From: AP-15 sp963737145
Lineage (GTDB): Bacteria; Pseudomonadota; Alphaproteobacteria; ATCC43930; CGMCC-115725
Direction of reading: 5' to 3'
Assembly: GCA_963737145.1 (NCBI GenBank)
Contig: CAVTRO010000003.1
Span: 62,001-126,000, forward strand
Length of the DNA: 64,000 bases
Shown here: positions 26,435-38,100 of the stretch, piece after piece
Layout of the letters: every line of letters begins with the position of its first letter
How positions within the stretch are numbered: the stretch's first letter is position 1
The notes under the pieces: model-generated
Databases searched by the model: none
What the model saw: only the letters and a program-made list of their open reading frames with translations
Told to the model about the DNA's origin: nothing
Program-made: the position numbers and the translations under genes

Positions 26435-26620
26435 GACGTACTCCTGACGGGAACTGTCTGCCGCCAACAGGTTTTGGGTTTGCCTGGTTCCTCTGCTTGC
26501 CCCGGCAACTGCCGCACTCGGGCGGCGTTCATCCCCTTAGACCAGGCGACGAACCGAGGAAGGTTGCACCGTCCGGTCCGGAGGGCTAAGACCCGCCGAC
26601 ATTTCTAAGGAGAAACGGCC

Positions 26621-28321
26621 GTGGCGCGCGGAACTGACCAGCACCAAAACCCGCAATCCAATATCGAGATCGCGCAGGCTGCGGCGATGCGGCCGATCGG
26701 CGAGATCGCGGGAAAAAAGCTCGGGATCCTGGACGAGGCGGTCTCGCCCTATGGCAGATATAAGGCAAAAATCTCGCTCGATTACATCCGCTCGCTTCCC
26801 GATCGCGCCGCGAAGCTGATCCTCGTCACCGCGATCACGCCGACGCCGGCCGGTGAAGGCAAGACGACCACCTCCGTCGGGCTCACCGATGGGCTCAACC
26901 TGGTCGGCAAAAAGGCGATGCTCTGCTTGCGCGAAGCCAGCATGGGCCCGTGCTTTGGCGTCAAGGGCGGCGCGGCGGGCGGCGGCTATGCGCAAGTCGT
27001 GCCGATGGAGGACATCAACCTCCATTTTACCGGCGATCTGCACGCGATTGGCGCCGCGAACAACCTGCTAGCGGCAATGGTCGACAATCACATCTATTAT
27101 GGTCTGGAACCCCGCATCGACCCGCGCCGGGTCAGTTGGCGCCGCGCGATGGACATGAACGACCGGGCTGTGCGCTCCATCATTTCCTCGCTCGGCGGGG
27201 TGGCCAACGGCTATCCGCGCGAAGACGGTTTCGACATCACCGCCGCCTCTCAGGTCATGGCGACGTTTTGCATGGCGACGGACCTGCACGACCTGCAGCG
27301 TAGGCTCGGCAACATCACGGTCGGGCAGACCCGCGAACGTAAAGCGGTGCGCGCGTCCGATGTGAAGGCGGCCGGCTCGATGACCGCGCTGTTGAAGGAC
27401 GCGATCGCGCCGAACCTCGTGCAGACGCTCGAGCACAACCCGGTCTTCATTCATGGCGGGCCGTTTGCCAATATCGCCCATGGCTGCAATTCGGTCATCG
27501 CGACGACTTCGGCGTTGAAGCTCGCCGATTACGTTGTCACCGAAGCGGGGTTCGGCGCCGATTTGGGAGCGGAGAAGTTTTTCGACATCAAGTGCCGCAA
27601 GGCCGGGCTCAAGCCCGATGCGGCAGTTGTCGTTGCGACGGTGCGCGCATTGAAAATGCACGGCGGGGTCGCTCTCGACCAGCTCCGGCACGAGAATGTC
27701 GGGGCGGTCGAGCGGGGCTTTGCCAACCTCGCGCGCCATCTCGCCAACATCCGCCAGTTCGGCGTGCCGGCGGTCGTATCGATTAACCGCTTCAGCGCCG
27801 ACACTGCGCGTGAGCACGCGCGGCTGCAGGAGCTGTGCGCGTCCGAGGGCGTCAAGGTCGTGCTCGCCGACCATTGGGCGCAAGGCGGAGAGGGGGCGGC
27901 CGAACTGGCGCGCGCCGTCGTCGATCTCGCCGAAAGCGGGCGGGCGCAGTTCCGCTTCCTCTATCCGGACGAGATGCCGCTCTGGGAAAAGCTCCGGACG
28001 ATCGCGCAGCGCATTTATGGCGCGCGCGACATCGAGGCCGACAAATCGGTCCGCGACCAGTTTGCGCAATTGGAAAAGGACGGCTTCGGGCACTTCCCGG
28101 TTTGCGTCGCCAAAACACAGTTCAGCTTTACAACTGACTCGAATGCCAAGGGAGCGCCAACCGACCATGTCGTCACGGTGCGCGAGGTGCGTCTGTCGGC
28201 CGGCGCCGAGTTCGTCGTCGCGATCTGCGGCGACATCATGACAATGCCGGGCCTCCCGCGGGTTCCGGCCGCAAACAACATCGAAGTTGACGCCGAAGGC
28301 CGCATCACAGGGCTCTTCTGA
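26621..28321 (+). CDS. fhs: Formate--tetrahydrofolate ligase
   Basis: 566-residue enzyme that joins formate and tetrahydrofolate to 10-formyl-THF with ATP. Signs: the P-loop TPAGEGKTTTSVGL near residue 75, CLREASMGPCFGVKGGAAGG, and the C-terminal part ending MTMPGLPRVPAA. Length matches the family (about 555-560) with a few extra N-terminal residues. The start is GTG, behind AAGGAG. The 5-formyl-THF cyclo-ligase gene follows 13 bases after the stop. Together they feed and recycle the one-carbon folate pool, useful for growth on C1 compounds or formate produced by alcohol oxidation. Confidence 0.95.
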   Translation: MARGTDQHQNPQSNIEIAQAAAMRPIGEIAGKKLGILDEAVSPYGRYKAKISLDYIRSLPDRAAKLILVTAITPTPAGEGKTTTSVGLTDGLNLVGKKAMLCLREASMGPCFGVKGGAAGGGYAQVVPMEDINLHFTGDLHAIGAANNLLAAMVDNHIYYGLEPRIDPRRVSWRRAMDMNDRAVRSIISSLGGVANGYPREDGFDITAASQVMATFCMATDLHDLQRRLGNITVGQTRERKAVRASDVKAAGSMTALLKDAIAPNLVQTLEHNPVFIHGGPFANIAHGCNSVIATTSALKLADYVVTEAGFGADLGAEKFFDIKCRKAGLKPDAAVVVATVRALKMHGGVALDQLRHENVGAVERGFANLARHLANIRQFGVPAVVSINRFSADTAREHARLQELCASEGVKVVLADHWAQGGEGAAELARAVVDLAESGRAQFRFLYPDEMPLWEKLRTIAQRIYGARDIEADKSVRDQFAQLEKDGFGHFPVCVAKTQFSFTTDSNAKGAPTDHVVTVREVRLSAGAEFVVAICGDIMTMPGLPRVPAANNIEVDAEGRITGLF

Positions 28322-28334
28322 CCGCGGTCTTACG

Positions 28335-28907
28335 GTGGATGCCGCTGAAATCAAGGCTTGGCGGGGGGCCGAGCGCCAGCGTCTGCTGGCGCTGCGCACT
28401 GCGGTGCCGCCCGTCGAGCGCCGCCTCTGGGGGACCGAGATCGAGGCAAGGCTGCGCGCGCTGCTTCTTGAGCATCCGGTCCGGGTGCTCGGCGTCTACT
28501 GGCCGTTCCAGGCTGAATTTGATCCCCGCGGGCTGATCGATTGGGTGATAGCGCAAGGATATGCGGTGGCGCTGCCGGCCGTTGTCGACAAGAAGGGCCC
28601 GCTCGAATACCGTGCCTGGCGACCCGGCGAAGCCCTGGTCGACGGGGTTTGGAAAATCCCGGTCCCGGAGGTCCGCAATATCGTGGTGCCGCAAGCCGTG
28701 CTGGCGCCGCTCGTCGGATTTGACCGGCAATGCTACCGCCTCGGCTATGGCGGCGGCTATTTCGACCGAACCTTGGCAGCCTTTTCACCGCGGCCGTTGG
28801 CGATCGGCGTCGGCTACGAAATATCGCAGATAGAGACGATTTTCCCGCAGTCGTTCGACATCCCGATGGACGCGATCGTTACCGAGGCTCGCAACCGGCG
28901 CCGTTGA
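28335..28907 (+). CDS. 5-formyltetrahydrofolate cyclo-ligase
   Basis: 190-residue cyclo-ligase (5,10-methenyl-THF synthetase, YgfA family) that rescues 5-formyl-THF into the active folate pool using ATP. The signature LGYGGGYFDRTLA near the C-terminus, the AVPPVERR start region and the FPQSFD...DAIVTE ending are visible. I chose the GTG at 28335 that directly precedes DAAEIKAWR, 13 bases after fhs; the frame is open further upstream but there it overlaps fhs. A one-carbon pair with fhs. Confidence 0.88.
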   Translation: MDAAEIKAWRGAERQRLLALRTAVPPVERRLWGTEIEARLRALLLEHPVRVLGVYWPFQAEFDPRGLIDWVIAQGYAVALPAVVDKKGPLEYRAWRPGEALVDGVWKIPVPEVRNIVVPQAVLAPLVGFDRQCYRLGYGGGYFDRTLAAFSPRPLAIGVGYEISQIETIFPQSFDIPMDAIVTEARNRRR

Positions 28908-28994
28908 CCCTCACCCGTCCGCTGCGCTCGCCCCCCTCTCCCGCACGGTGCGGGAGAGGGGGGACCGAGCCCAGAGGGCTTGGTGGGTGAGGGT
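28908..28994. repeat. Large palindromic intergenic repeat, likely terminator-like hairpin
   Basis: Two nested inverted repeats after the cyclo-ligase gene. The outer arms CCCTCACCC (28908-28916) and GGGTGAGGG (28985-28993) enclose the inner arms CCCCCCTCTCCCGCAC and GTGCGGGAGAGGGGGG. It would form a strong hairpin on either strand. Similar CCCTCTCCCGC-type palindromes occur elsewhere in the window (near 46.9 kb and 58.2 kb), so this is a dispersed REP-like family. Confidence 0.7.
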
Positions 28995-29123
28995 AGCGCC
29001 GCCTTCCAGCAGGGAGCTGGGTGTTCATAACAGCCGGTTAAGAAATTCTCTCTCCTCTCAGTTTTGCATACCATATGAGCGATGCGGCCCTCGCCGGCCA
29101 GGCCGCACCTAGCGGAGCCGATA

Positions 29124-29519
29124 ATGCCACACCGACAGCTCGACAGGCTGATGTGGGCGCAGGCCTACGAGGCAATGGAGCGCGCTCAGCGCCTCCACCG
29201 CCAATTCTTTCACCGCGCGCTCACCACGCCCTGCTGGGAAGCTCCGGTGGACATTTTTGAGACCGATAACGCGCTCACGATCGTGATCGCCCTGCCGGGG
29301 GTGGACCCCGATCAAGTGCAGGTGACCCTCAGCGCCGGCGTGCTGATCGTCAGCGGCGAACGTCCGCTGCCCGGCGACTTGAAAAACGCCCGCATTCACC
29401 GGCTGGAGATTCCGCACGGGCACTTTCAGCGACGGATCGAGCTGCCGCCAGCGCGACTCGAAATTTCCGGCCGGCATCTCGCCAATGGCTGCCTGATGCT
29501 GCAGCTGCACAAGTCTTGA
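29124..29519 (+). CDS. Hsp20 family small heat-shock protein
   Basis: 131-residue small heat-shock protein with an alpha-crystallin domain: PVDIFETDNALTIVIALPGV at residues 40-60, VLIVSGERPLP and the late IELPPARLE, although the classic GVL motif is only partly kept (NGCLMLQL). It binds unfolding proteins and holds them for refolding or proteolysis. I chose the ATG at 29124 because GCGGAG precedes it; an in-frame upstream start adds 14 non-conserved residues. The lon gene begins 11 bases after its stop, so chaperone and protease are likely co-transcribed. Confidence 0.85.
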   Translation: MPHRQLDRLMWAQAYEAMERAQRLHRQFFHRALTTPCWEAPVDIFETDNALTIVIALPGVDPDQVQVTLSAGVLIVSGERPLPGDLKNARIHRLEIPHGHFQRRIELPPARLEISGRHLANGCLMLQLHKS

Positions 29520-29530
29520 GGATAGTGGCC

Positions 29531-31975
<2,445 letters not shown>

Positions 31976-32144
31976 GGAGAGTAACGGGGCCAACGTCCTC
32001 TCGGCTGGCGAATCAAATCGGCGGCGCTAGAGCTTTTGGAGATTCCGGAACACGGCTCGAGGCCCCTCGTTGAAGGGCGGTCGCGGATCTCGAGCCGGCA
32101 GCGGCACAATCGGCGATCGTTCCTCAATTCAGGAGCCATCGTCG

Positions 32145-32271
32145 ATGTTCATCCCACAAGAAGGAGCTGTCGCATCCGGTTGTCGTGACGCAACCCAGCT
32201 CTCAGTTCGCTCAGTTCTTACTCGAGCAGTTTGGCGGCGCTACCGGCGAACTGATTTTTCAACATGAATAG
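32145..32271 (+). pseudogene. Manganese catalase N-terminal stub
   Basis: An ATG at 32145 behind AGGAG begins MFI, then one extra C breaks the frame. In the next frame the sequence reads KKELSHPVVVTQPSSQFAQF, then LLEQFGGATGEL, before a stop. That is the start of a di-manganese catalase (typical form: MF.H.KEL, LEQFGG..GEL, where this Glu binds manganese). Everything after about 40 residues is gone. It lies between lon and nhaA and cannot make an enzyme. Confidence 0.72.
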
Positions 32272-32278
32272 GGGCGCC

Positions 32279-33439
32279 TTACCTCCTCTTCGAGAGCCCG
32301 AGCACGGCCGCCCCGGCGATCGCCGAGAAGGCGGAGCCGGCCAGGACGCCCAGGCGCATGACGACTTCAACATCGGATTGTCCGAAAGCGAGCGTGCCGA
32401 TGAAGAGGCTCATCGTGAAGCCGATGCCGGTCAGGATGCTGGTGCCCCAGAATGTTATCCAGCCGGCCTTCGCGGGCAGCTCGGCCCAGCCCGCGCGTAT
32501 GACCATCGCGGCGCTGCCAAAGACGCCGATCTGCTTGCCAAAGAACAGGCCCGCAGCGATCGCGAGCGGCACCGGCTGCAGAATCGAGGACAGCGACAAG
32601 CCGGCAAAGGAGAGCCCCGCATTGGCGAACCCGAACACCGGAAGGATGCCGAACGCCACCCAGGGCGCCAGCTCATGTTCAACGCGGGTCAGCGGGGATT
32701 CCTCGCCCGGCTTGGCCTCGAACGGGATCGCCAGGGCCAGTGCTACGCCGGCCAACGTCGCGTGCACGCCGGATTTGAGCACGAACGCCCAAAGCACGAG
32801 GCCGACGAGCACGTACCAGACAATCCGCCGAACCCCTGCGAGGTTCAGCACGACGAGCATTGCCAATGCCGCTGCAGCGACCGCCAGCGACACCCAAGAG
32901 AGCTCCTCGGTATAGAAAATGGCGATCACGACGATGGCCCCTAGATCGTCGATGATCGCGAGCGCGGTCAGGAAGAGTTTGAGCGCGGTCGGCACGCGGC
33001 TGCCGAGCACGGCCATGACGCCGAGCGAGAACGCGATGTCGGTCGCCGCCGGAATCGCCCAGCCGGATGTGGCGCCCGGTACATGCCAGGTGATGCCGAG
33101 ATAGATCAGCGCCGGCACGACCATGCCGCCGATCGCCGCCGCGGCGGGCAGAATCGCCCGGCTCGGCTCGGAAAGCTGCCCGGCCAGCACCTCGCGTTTG
33201 ATCTCGAGCCCGACCAGCAGAAAGAAGATTGCCATCAGCCCGTCATTGACCCACAGCAGCAGCGGCTTCTCGATGCCAAAACTGCCGATGCGCACCGAGC
33301 CGCGCAGGCTCAGCAGCAGATCGTAAACCCAGGCGATCGGCGAATTGGCGAGTGCGAGCGCGAGCGCCGAAGCCAGCATCAGCACGACCCCGCTCGCCGC
33401 CTCGTGGCGGAACAGCCGTTGCAGTGTGGCAAACAGCAT
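32279..33439 (-). CDS. nhaA: Na+/H+ antiporter NhaA
   Basis: 386-residue inner-membrane sodium/proton antiporter with about twelve helices. The ion-binding pair of aspartates is in FLTALAIIDDLGAIVVIAIF. Other family marks are the LWVNDGLMAIFFLLVGLEIKRE stretch near residue 60 (shown in two parts: LWVNDGLMAIFF and LVGLEIKRE) and GIGFTMSLFIGTLAF near the end. The ATG at 33439 is preceded by GGGAGAG. An in-frame start farther upstream adds 38 unrelated residues. Role: sodium and pH homeostasis. Confidence 0.93.
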   Translation of the reverse strand: MLFATLQRLFRHEAASGVVLMLASALALALANSPIAWVYDLLLSLRGSVRIGSFGIEKPLLLWVNDGLMAIFFLLVGLEIKREVLAGQLSEPSRAILPAAAAIGGMVVPALIYLGITWHVPGATSGWAIPAATDIAFSLGVMAVLGSRVPTALKLFLTALAIIDDLGAIVVIAIFYTEELSWVSLAVAAAALAMLVVLNLAGVRRIVWYVLVGLVLWAFVLKSGVHATLAGVALALAIPFEAKPGEESPLTRVEHELAPWVAFGILPVFGFANAGLSFAGLSLSSILQPVPLAIAAGLFFGKQIGVFGSAAMVIRAGWAELPAKAGWITFWGTSILTGIGFTMSLFIGTLAFGQSDVEVVMRLGVLAGSAFSAIAGAAVLGLSKRR

Positions 33440-33518
33440 CGATCTCTCCCTATCGGTCCCCTGGCCGGTAAGGCGAGGAGCAGTTAAGTTTAGGGGTGAG
33501 TGCACCCCAGAGGCGACC

Positions 33519-34367
33519 ATGGACAACGGCATCGCCGGCATCGACCACGTCATTGTCGGGGTTCGCGATCTCGAACAGGCGCGGCTGGAATGGAGCCGGC
33601 TCGGTTTTACGTTGTCGCCCCGCGGCCGGCATATCGGACAAGGAACGGCGAATTACTGCATCATGTTTCCGTCCGACTATGTCGAGCTCCTCGGGATTGT
33701 CGATCCGAACGATTTTGTTCAAGGGCTCGACAGCTTTTTGGCGCGACGCGAGGGTTTGATGGCGGCGGCGTTTGCGCCTGCCGCGACCCCCGAAGAGGTT
33801 CGCGCGGCGTTGCTGCGCCGCGAGTTTCACCCCGCAGAGGCGCGCCCGCTCGGCCGCGAGCTCGAGCTGCCGGAGGGCACCGTCATGCCGCGCTTCAGCT
33901 TGATCTCGCTGCCGGCGGACGAGACGCCGGGGCTCGACAGCTTTGTTTGCACCCATCTGACGCCGGAGCTGATGCGGCGCCCCGAATGGATGGATCATCC
34001 GAACGGCGCCGTCGGCTTGAAGGGCATCCATGTGCTGGTCGAGAGCACGGCTGCGCTGCTGGAGGCTTATGACCGGCTGTTCGGCATTCAGCAGGTGACC
34101 ACGACCGATGCGGTCGCCTGCGTTCACGTCGGGCCGCACCGGATCGTGTTCAGCACGCCCGACGACTTCTCGACCATGTATCCGGCACTCGATGTCGCGT
34201 CGGATTTCCCGCTGCCCGGGATTGTCTCGATCGAGTTTGCGGCCGCAAAGCGGGAAAACACCGCCGATTGCCTGACCCGGCGGCAGGTCCCGTTCGACGA
34301 GCTGCCGGACGGCAGTCTCGTCGTGCCCGCACGCGAAGCAAGCGGCGCAATCCTGTTCTTTTCCTAG
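33519..34367 (+). CDS. Glyoxalase-like (VOC superfamily) protein
   Basis: 282-residue protein with a VOC/glyoxalase-like fold of two modules: IDHVIVGVRDLEQARLEW (residues 7-24) followed by the beta strands of module 1, and KGIHVLVESTAALLEAYDRL near residue 165. The first module carries His9 and Glu-type positions compatible with metal binding (DYVELLG). It belongs to the Glyoxalase-like_3 type of proteins common in alphaproteobacteria; substrate unknown. The ATG at 33519 follows AGAGG and opens divergently from nhaA with an 79-base gap. Confidence 0.75.
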   Translation: MDNGIAGIDHVIVGVRDLEQARLEWSRLGFTLSPRGRHIGQGTANYCIMFPSDYVELLGIVDPNDFVQGLDSFLARREGLMAAAFAPAATPEEVRAALLRREFHPAEARPLGRELELPEGTVMPRFSLISLPADETPGLDSFVCTHLTPELMRRPEWMDHPNGAVGLKGIHVLVESTAALLEAYDRLFGIQQVTTTDAVACVHVGPHRIVFSTPDDFSTMYPALDVASDFPLPGIVSIEFAAAKRENTADCLTRRQVPFDELPDGSLVVPAREASGAILFFS

Positions 34368-34392
34368 GCTACCCCGCCAAGGTCACGTCGGA

Positions 34393-35130
34393 TCAGAATT
34401 GGCCGTGGCCGATGCGGAACACGTCAGGGTGGGCCGGGTCCTCGATATACGAAAGCTCGAGAGTCAAGGGCGGCGGCTTCGGGGATTTCTTGTCCTCGGT
34501 GCGAGCGGCAGCGGCGACGCCGCTCAGCACCAGAAGGATCGTCCGCTTCTGCTCGTTGCTGGCGCGAAACACCACGATCGCCTCGGGCGCCAGCTGATGG
34601 TTGGCCACCACGGTGTCCGGCTGGAAATTTTCGGCCAGGAAATAGTCGCGCAGAGAATTCGCGGTGCCGACGATCGTCTCGTCGCCGGCCGTGCTGCCGT
34701 CGCTCGACCAGACGATATTTACCTGACCGAGCTTCTTCGAGCGGTGCCCCAGGATGTAGGAGATGCGGGCGTTGCCGCTGTGCGGAAGCAAATCGGCGAC
34801 AGTCAGGGACAGAACGATAGTTTTCTCGGTGGGATGGACAGTGCGCGCCAGCTTTCCGGCCGATTCCGGGAAGTCTTTACGGATCGCCTGCTTCACCTGC
34901 TCTTGGTTCATTCCGAACCGCGCCTGACGAAAGCCTTCGATGACGGCGGGCGGACCGGGCTGGCCCTGAGGCGCATCCTCGGCGGCCGGGAGCTGCCCCC
35001 ACACGGCGCCGCAGAAAGCGACCAGCATTACCGCAAGGAAAACCGACCACCGCGGCGCGGCACACCTCCGGATAAAGTATTTGGGCCGGTCGGTCGGGGT
35101 TGTCTGGACAGAAACAGTCATGTCCCGCAT
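34393..35130 (-). CDS. Exported or membrane-anchored hypothetical protein
   Basis: 245-residue protein with a hydrophobic signal or anchor at about residues 29-47 (WSVFLAVMLVAFCGAVWG), then a periplasmic domain starting IEGFRQARFGMNQEQVKQAI, a pattern of a helix often seen in small periplasmic proteins that read or bind peptides. No catalytic motif is visible and I do not recognise the family. It is divergent from the broken haemagglutinin gene (35 bases between starts). Confidence 0.6.
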   Translation of the reverse strand: MRDMTVSVQTTPTDRPKYFIRRCAAPRWSVFLAVMLVAFCGAVWGQLPAAEDAPQGQPGPPAVIEGFRQARFGMNQEQVKQAIRKDFPESAGKLARTVHPTEKTIVLSLTVADLLPHSGNARISYILGHRSKKLGQVNIVWSSDGSTAGDETIVGTANSLRDYFLAENFQPDTVVANHQLAPEAIVVFRASNEQKRTILLVLSGVAAAARTEDKKSPKPPPLTLELSYIEDPAHPDVFRIGHGQF

Positions 35131-35165
35131 AGTCCAACGATCGTGTTTCGCAGGAACGGTTCTGC

Positions 35166-38100
35166 GTGGCGCTAAGACCCGGCGCGTTTTTTGCTCTTGT
35201 CGCGGCGTGCTCGCTTGCGGCGTTGACGCCGCGGCCGGCGGCGGGTCAGCACATCACTGTCGACGGCCGCTTCTCGCCGGCCCAGACCCTGATCGGGCCT
35301 AACTACTCGATCAGCGCCAGTCTCGGCAAGCAGATCGGCAGCAACCTTTTCCACAGCTTCGGGCAGTTTGGTCTGGCCACTGGCGAAAGCGCCGCGTTCA
35401 GCGGGCCTGTGGCCGTCAACAATATCATCGGCCGGGTGACCGGCGGCAATCCTTCGGGAATCGACGGGCGGATTCAGTCAAACATCGCCGGCGCCAACCT
35501 CTACCTGATAAACCCCAGCGGCATCGTTTTCGGGCCGCATGCGACCGTCAACGTGTCCGGCAGCTTTCATGCCTCGACTGCGGACTACGTCAAAATGTCG
35601 GACGGCTCCAAGTTTCAGGCGACCAACCCGGACGCCAGCACGTTGAGCGCGGCGCCCCCGGCGGCCTTCGGTTTTCTGACACCGAAGCCGGCCGCGATCA
35701 CAGTCAACGGCAGCAGCCTGGGACCGGCGCCGGGGGCGACCCTCGGTCTGGTCGCCGGACCCGTCTCGATCAACTCCGCCGCGAGCCTCGCTGCGCCCGG
35801 CGGCGCGATCCATGTGACGAGCGCCGCCGGCACCGGCGAGGTGCCTGTCGATCCCCGCAACGCTGCCGCCTTGACGGTCGGCAATTTCGGGCCGGTCGAG
35901 ATCAAGGGCGGCTCCAAGCTCGACGTCGGCAACCCGGGGTCCTCGGCGCCGGCTGCAGCGTCTTCATTCATGCCGGGTCATTGACGATCGACGCCAGCGA
36001 GATCGGCGCCGACAATTACGGTTCCGGCCCCGGCGGGGTTATCGCGCTGCGCGGCGAGACGCAGCTAGCCCTGTCCAGCGGCACCTCAGTTCATGCGGCG
36101 GCGTTGGGCAGCGGCGGTGGGGCCGGGATCTTCGTCTCGACCGCTCCGGCCGGCACCATCTCAGCCGATGCCAGCCTGGTGCTGACCAGCAGCACCGGGT
36201 CGGGGAGTGCGGGCCCGCTTGCCGCATCGACCGGCCAGCTGACCCTGACGAACGGCGCCGAGCTGGCGAGCATCACCCAGGGCACCGGCAACGGCGGACC
36301 GGTCTCGGTCAGTGCCGATACGGTCTTGGTCGACGGCACCGCCAGCCCCAAAGCGCTTACCGGAATCGGCTCGGTCACAACCGGGCGGGGGACCGCCTCC
36401 GATGTGACGGTCTCCGCCGGCACCCTGATGATCCTCGCCAATGGCGAAATCGTCAGTTTCACCGCCGGGCCGGGCAACGCCGGCAATGTCGTGGTGAGCG
36501 CTCCCGGCGCAGTGTCGATCGACGGGACCTCGACGGTCTTTCAGGCCGGTATCCTGTCGCAAGCCGACCTCGGCAGCAGCGGCAATGCGGGCTCGGTGCA
36601 GGTCAGCGCCGGATCTCTGTCGGTCGTCAATGCCGGGCAGATTTCCGCATCGACGATGGGTTCGGGGGCGGGCGGCGACATCAATGTCCAGGTCGGCGGC
36701 CAGCTCGCCATAAACGGTGCCGGGTCCTTGTCGACGACGACCGGCATCCAGGCCACGACGTTCCTGCCCGGCGCAAAGAACGCCGGCAACATAACCGTCA
36801 CCGCCGGGGATTTGTCGATCGTCAGCAACGGAGAGATCGCCAGCTTCACAGCCGGATCCGGACATGCCGGGAATGTCTCGGTTCGCATCGGCGGAATGCT
36901 TTCCATCGATGGCGCTTCGGCAACGAAGTTGACGGGGATCGCCTCCAACAACACCATTTCTTTGAGCACCGGCACCGCCGGTAATGTCAGCATTGACGCC
37001 GGGAGCCTGAAAATCGTCACTAACGGTCAGATCGCGAGCGGCACTTTGGAACGGGTAACGCCGGCAGCTTGTCGATCAATGTCGCCGGCGCGCTGACGAT
37101 CGACGGGGCGAACGCCAATGCCAATTTCCGGACCGGAATAACCACCGATGCCGAACAGGGAAGCCATGGGAACGCCGGCAATTTGAGCGTCGCCGCCGGG
37201 AAATTGGCGATCATTAACGGCGGTACAATTTCGAGTGACGCCCTCGGCTTCGGCAATGCCGGCAATGTCACCGTCAGTGCGGGTGCGGTTCAGCTGGCCG
37301 CTTTCGGCGGCATCTCCAGCGACACGCAGGGACCGGGGAACGGCGGCAGCGTGATGGTCACCGCCGGAAGCTTGTCCATCGGCCCCGATGGCCACATCAG
37401 CACCGATACGACGAATTTGGGCAACAGCGGCAGCATCGCCGTCACCGTCGCCGGCGCCCTGTCGATCGACGGCATTTCGCAGACGGGTGCGATTACCGCA
37501 TCAGTGCAATTTCTCTTCCGCTCAAGACCGGAGCAGCCACCTGAAACTCGGGCAACATCACCGTCAACGCCGGATCGTTGTCAATCACGCCAAACGGGCA
37601 GATCACGACCGATACGTTCGGGGCCGGCAAAGGTGGCATTGCCGTCACCGCCGCCGGGGCGATATCGATCGACGGAACGTCATCGAGCAGCCCGACGGGC
37701 ATCACCTCCTTTGCGTTGACCGACAGCACGGGCAACGCCGGCAACATCACCGTCACTGCGGGCAATTTGGAAATTGTCAACGGCTTCATTTCCGCCGACA
37801 CGTTGATGGGGAGCGGCCGTGCCGGAAGCGTCTCAGTCAACGTCGCGGATGCGCTGGCGATCAATGGCGCCGGGCCGAATAACGTACTTACCGGCATCAG
37901 CTCGCGAACCGGTTTCAGCCTGGGCAATTCGGGCGAAGTGCGGGTTGCGGCCGGTTCGCTGAGCATGACTAATGGCGGAGAAATCTCGGTTTCGACGTTT
38001 GGAGTCGGCACGGGCGGCGATGTCCAGGTGACGACTGGCTCGCTCGCGATCAGCGATGGCGCGGAGATTTCCGCCGCGGCCTTCGGCGCCGGAGCCGGCG

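Noticed and set aside
27068..28399. 443-residue minus-strand frame opposite fhs
   Set aside because: Antisense shadow of the highly conserved formate-THF ligase.
32279..33553. Longer NhaA start adding 38 residues
   Set aside because: The added residues are non-hydrophobic and unlike NhaA; a good ribosome site precedes the ATG at 33439.
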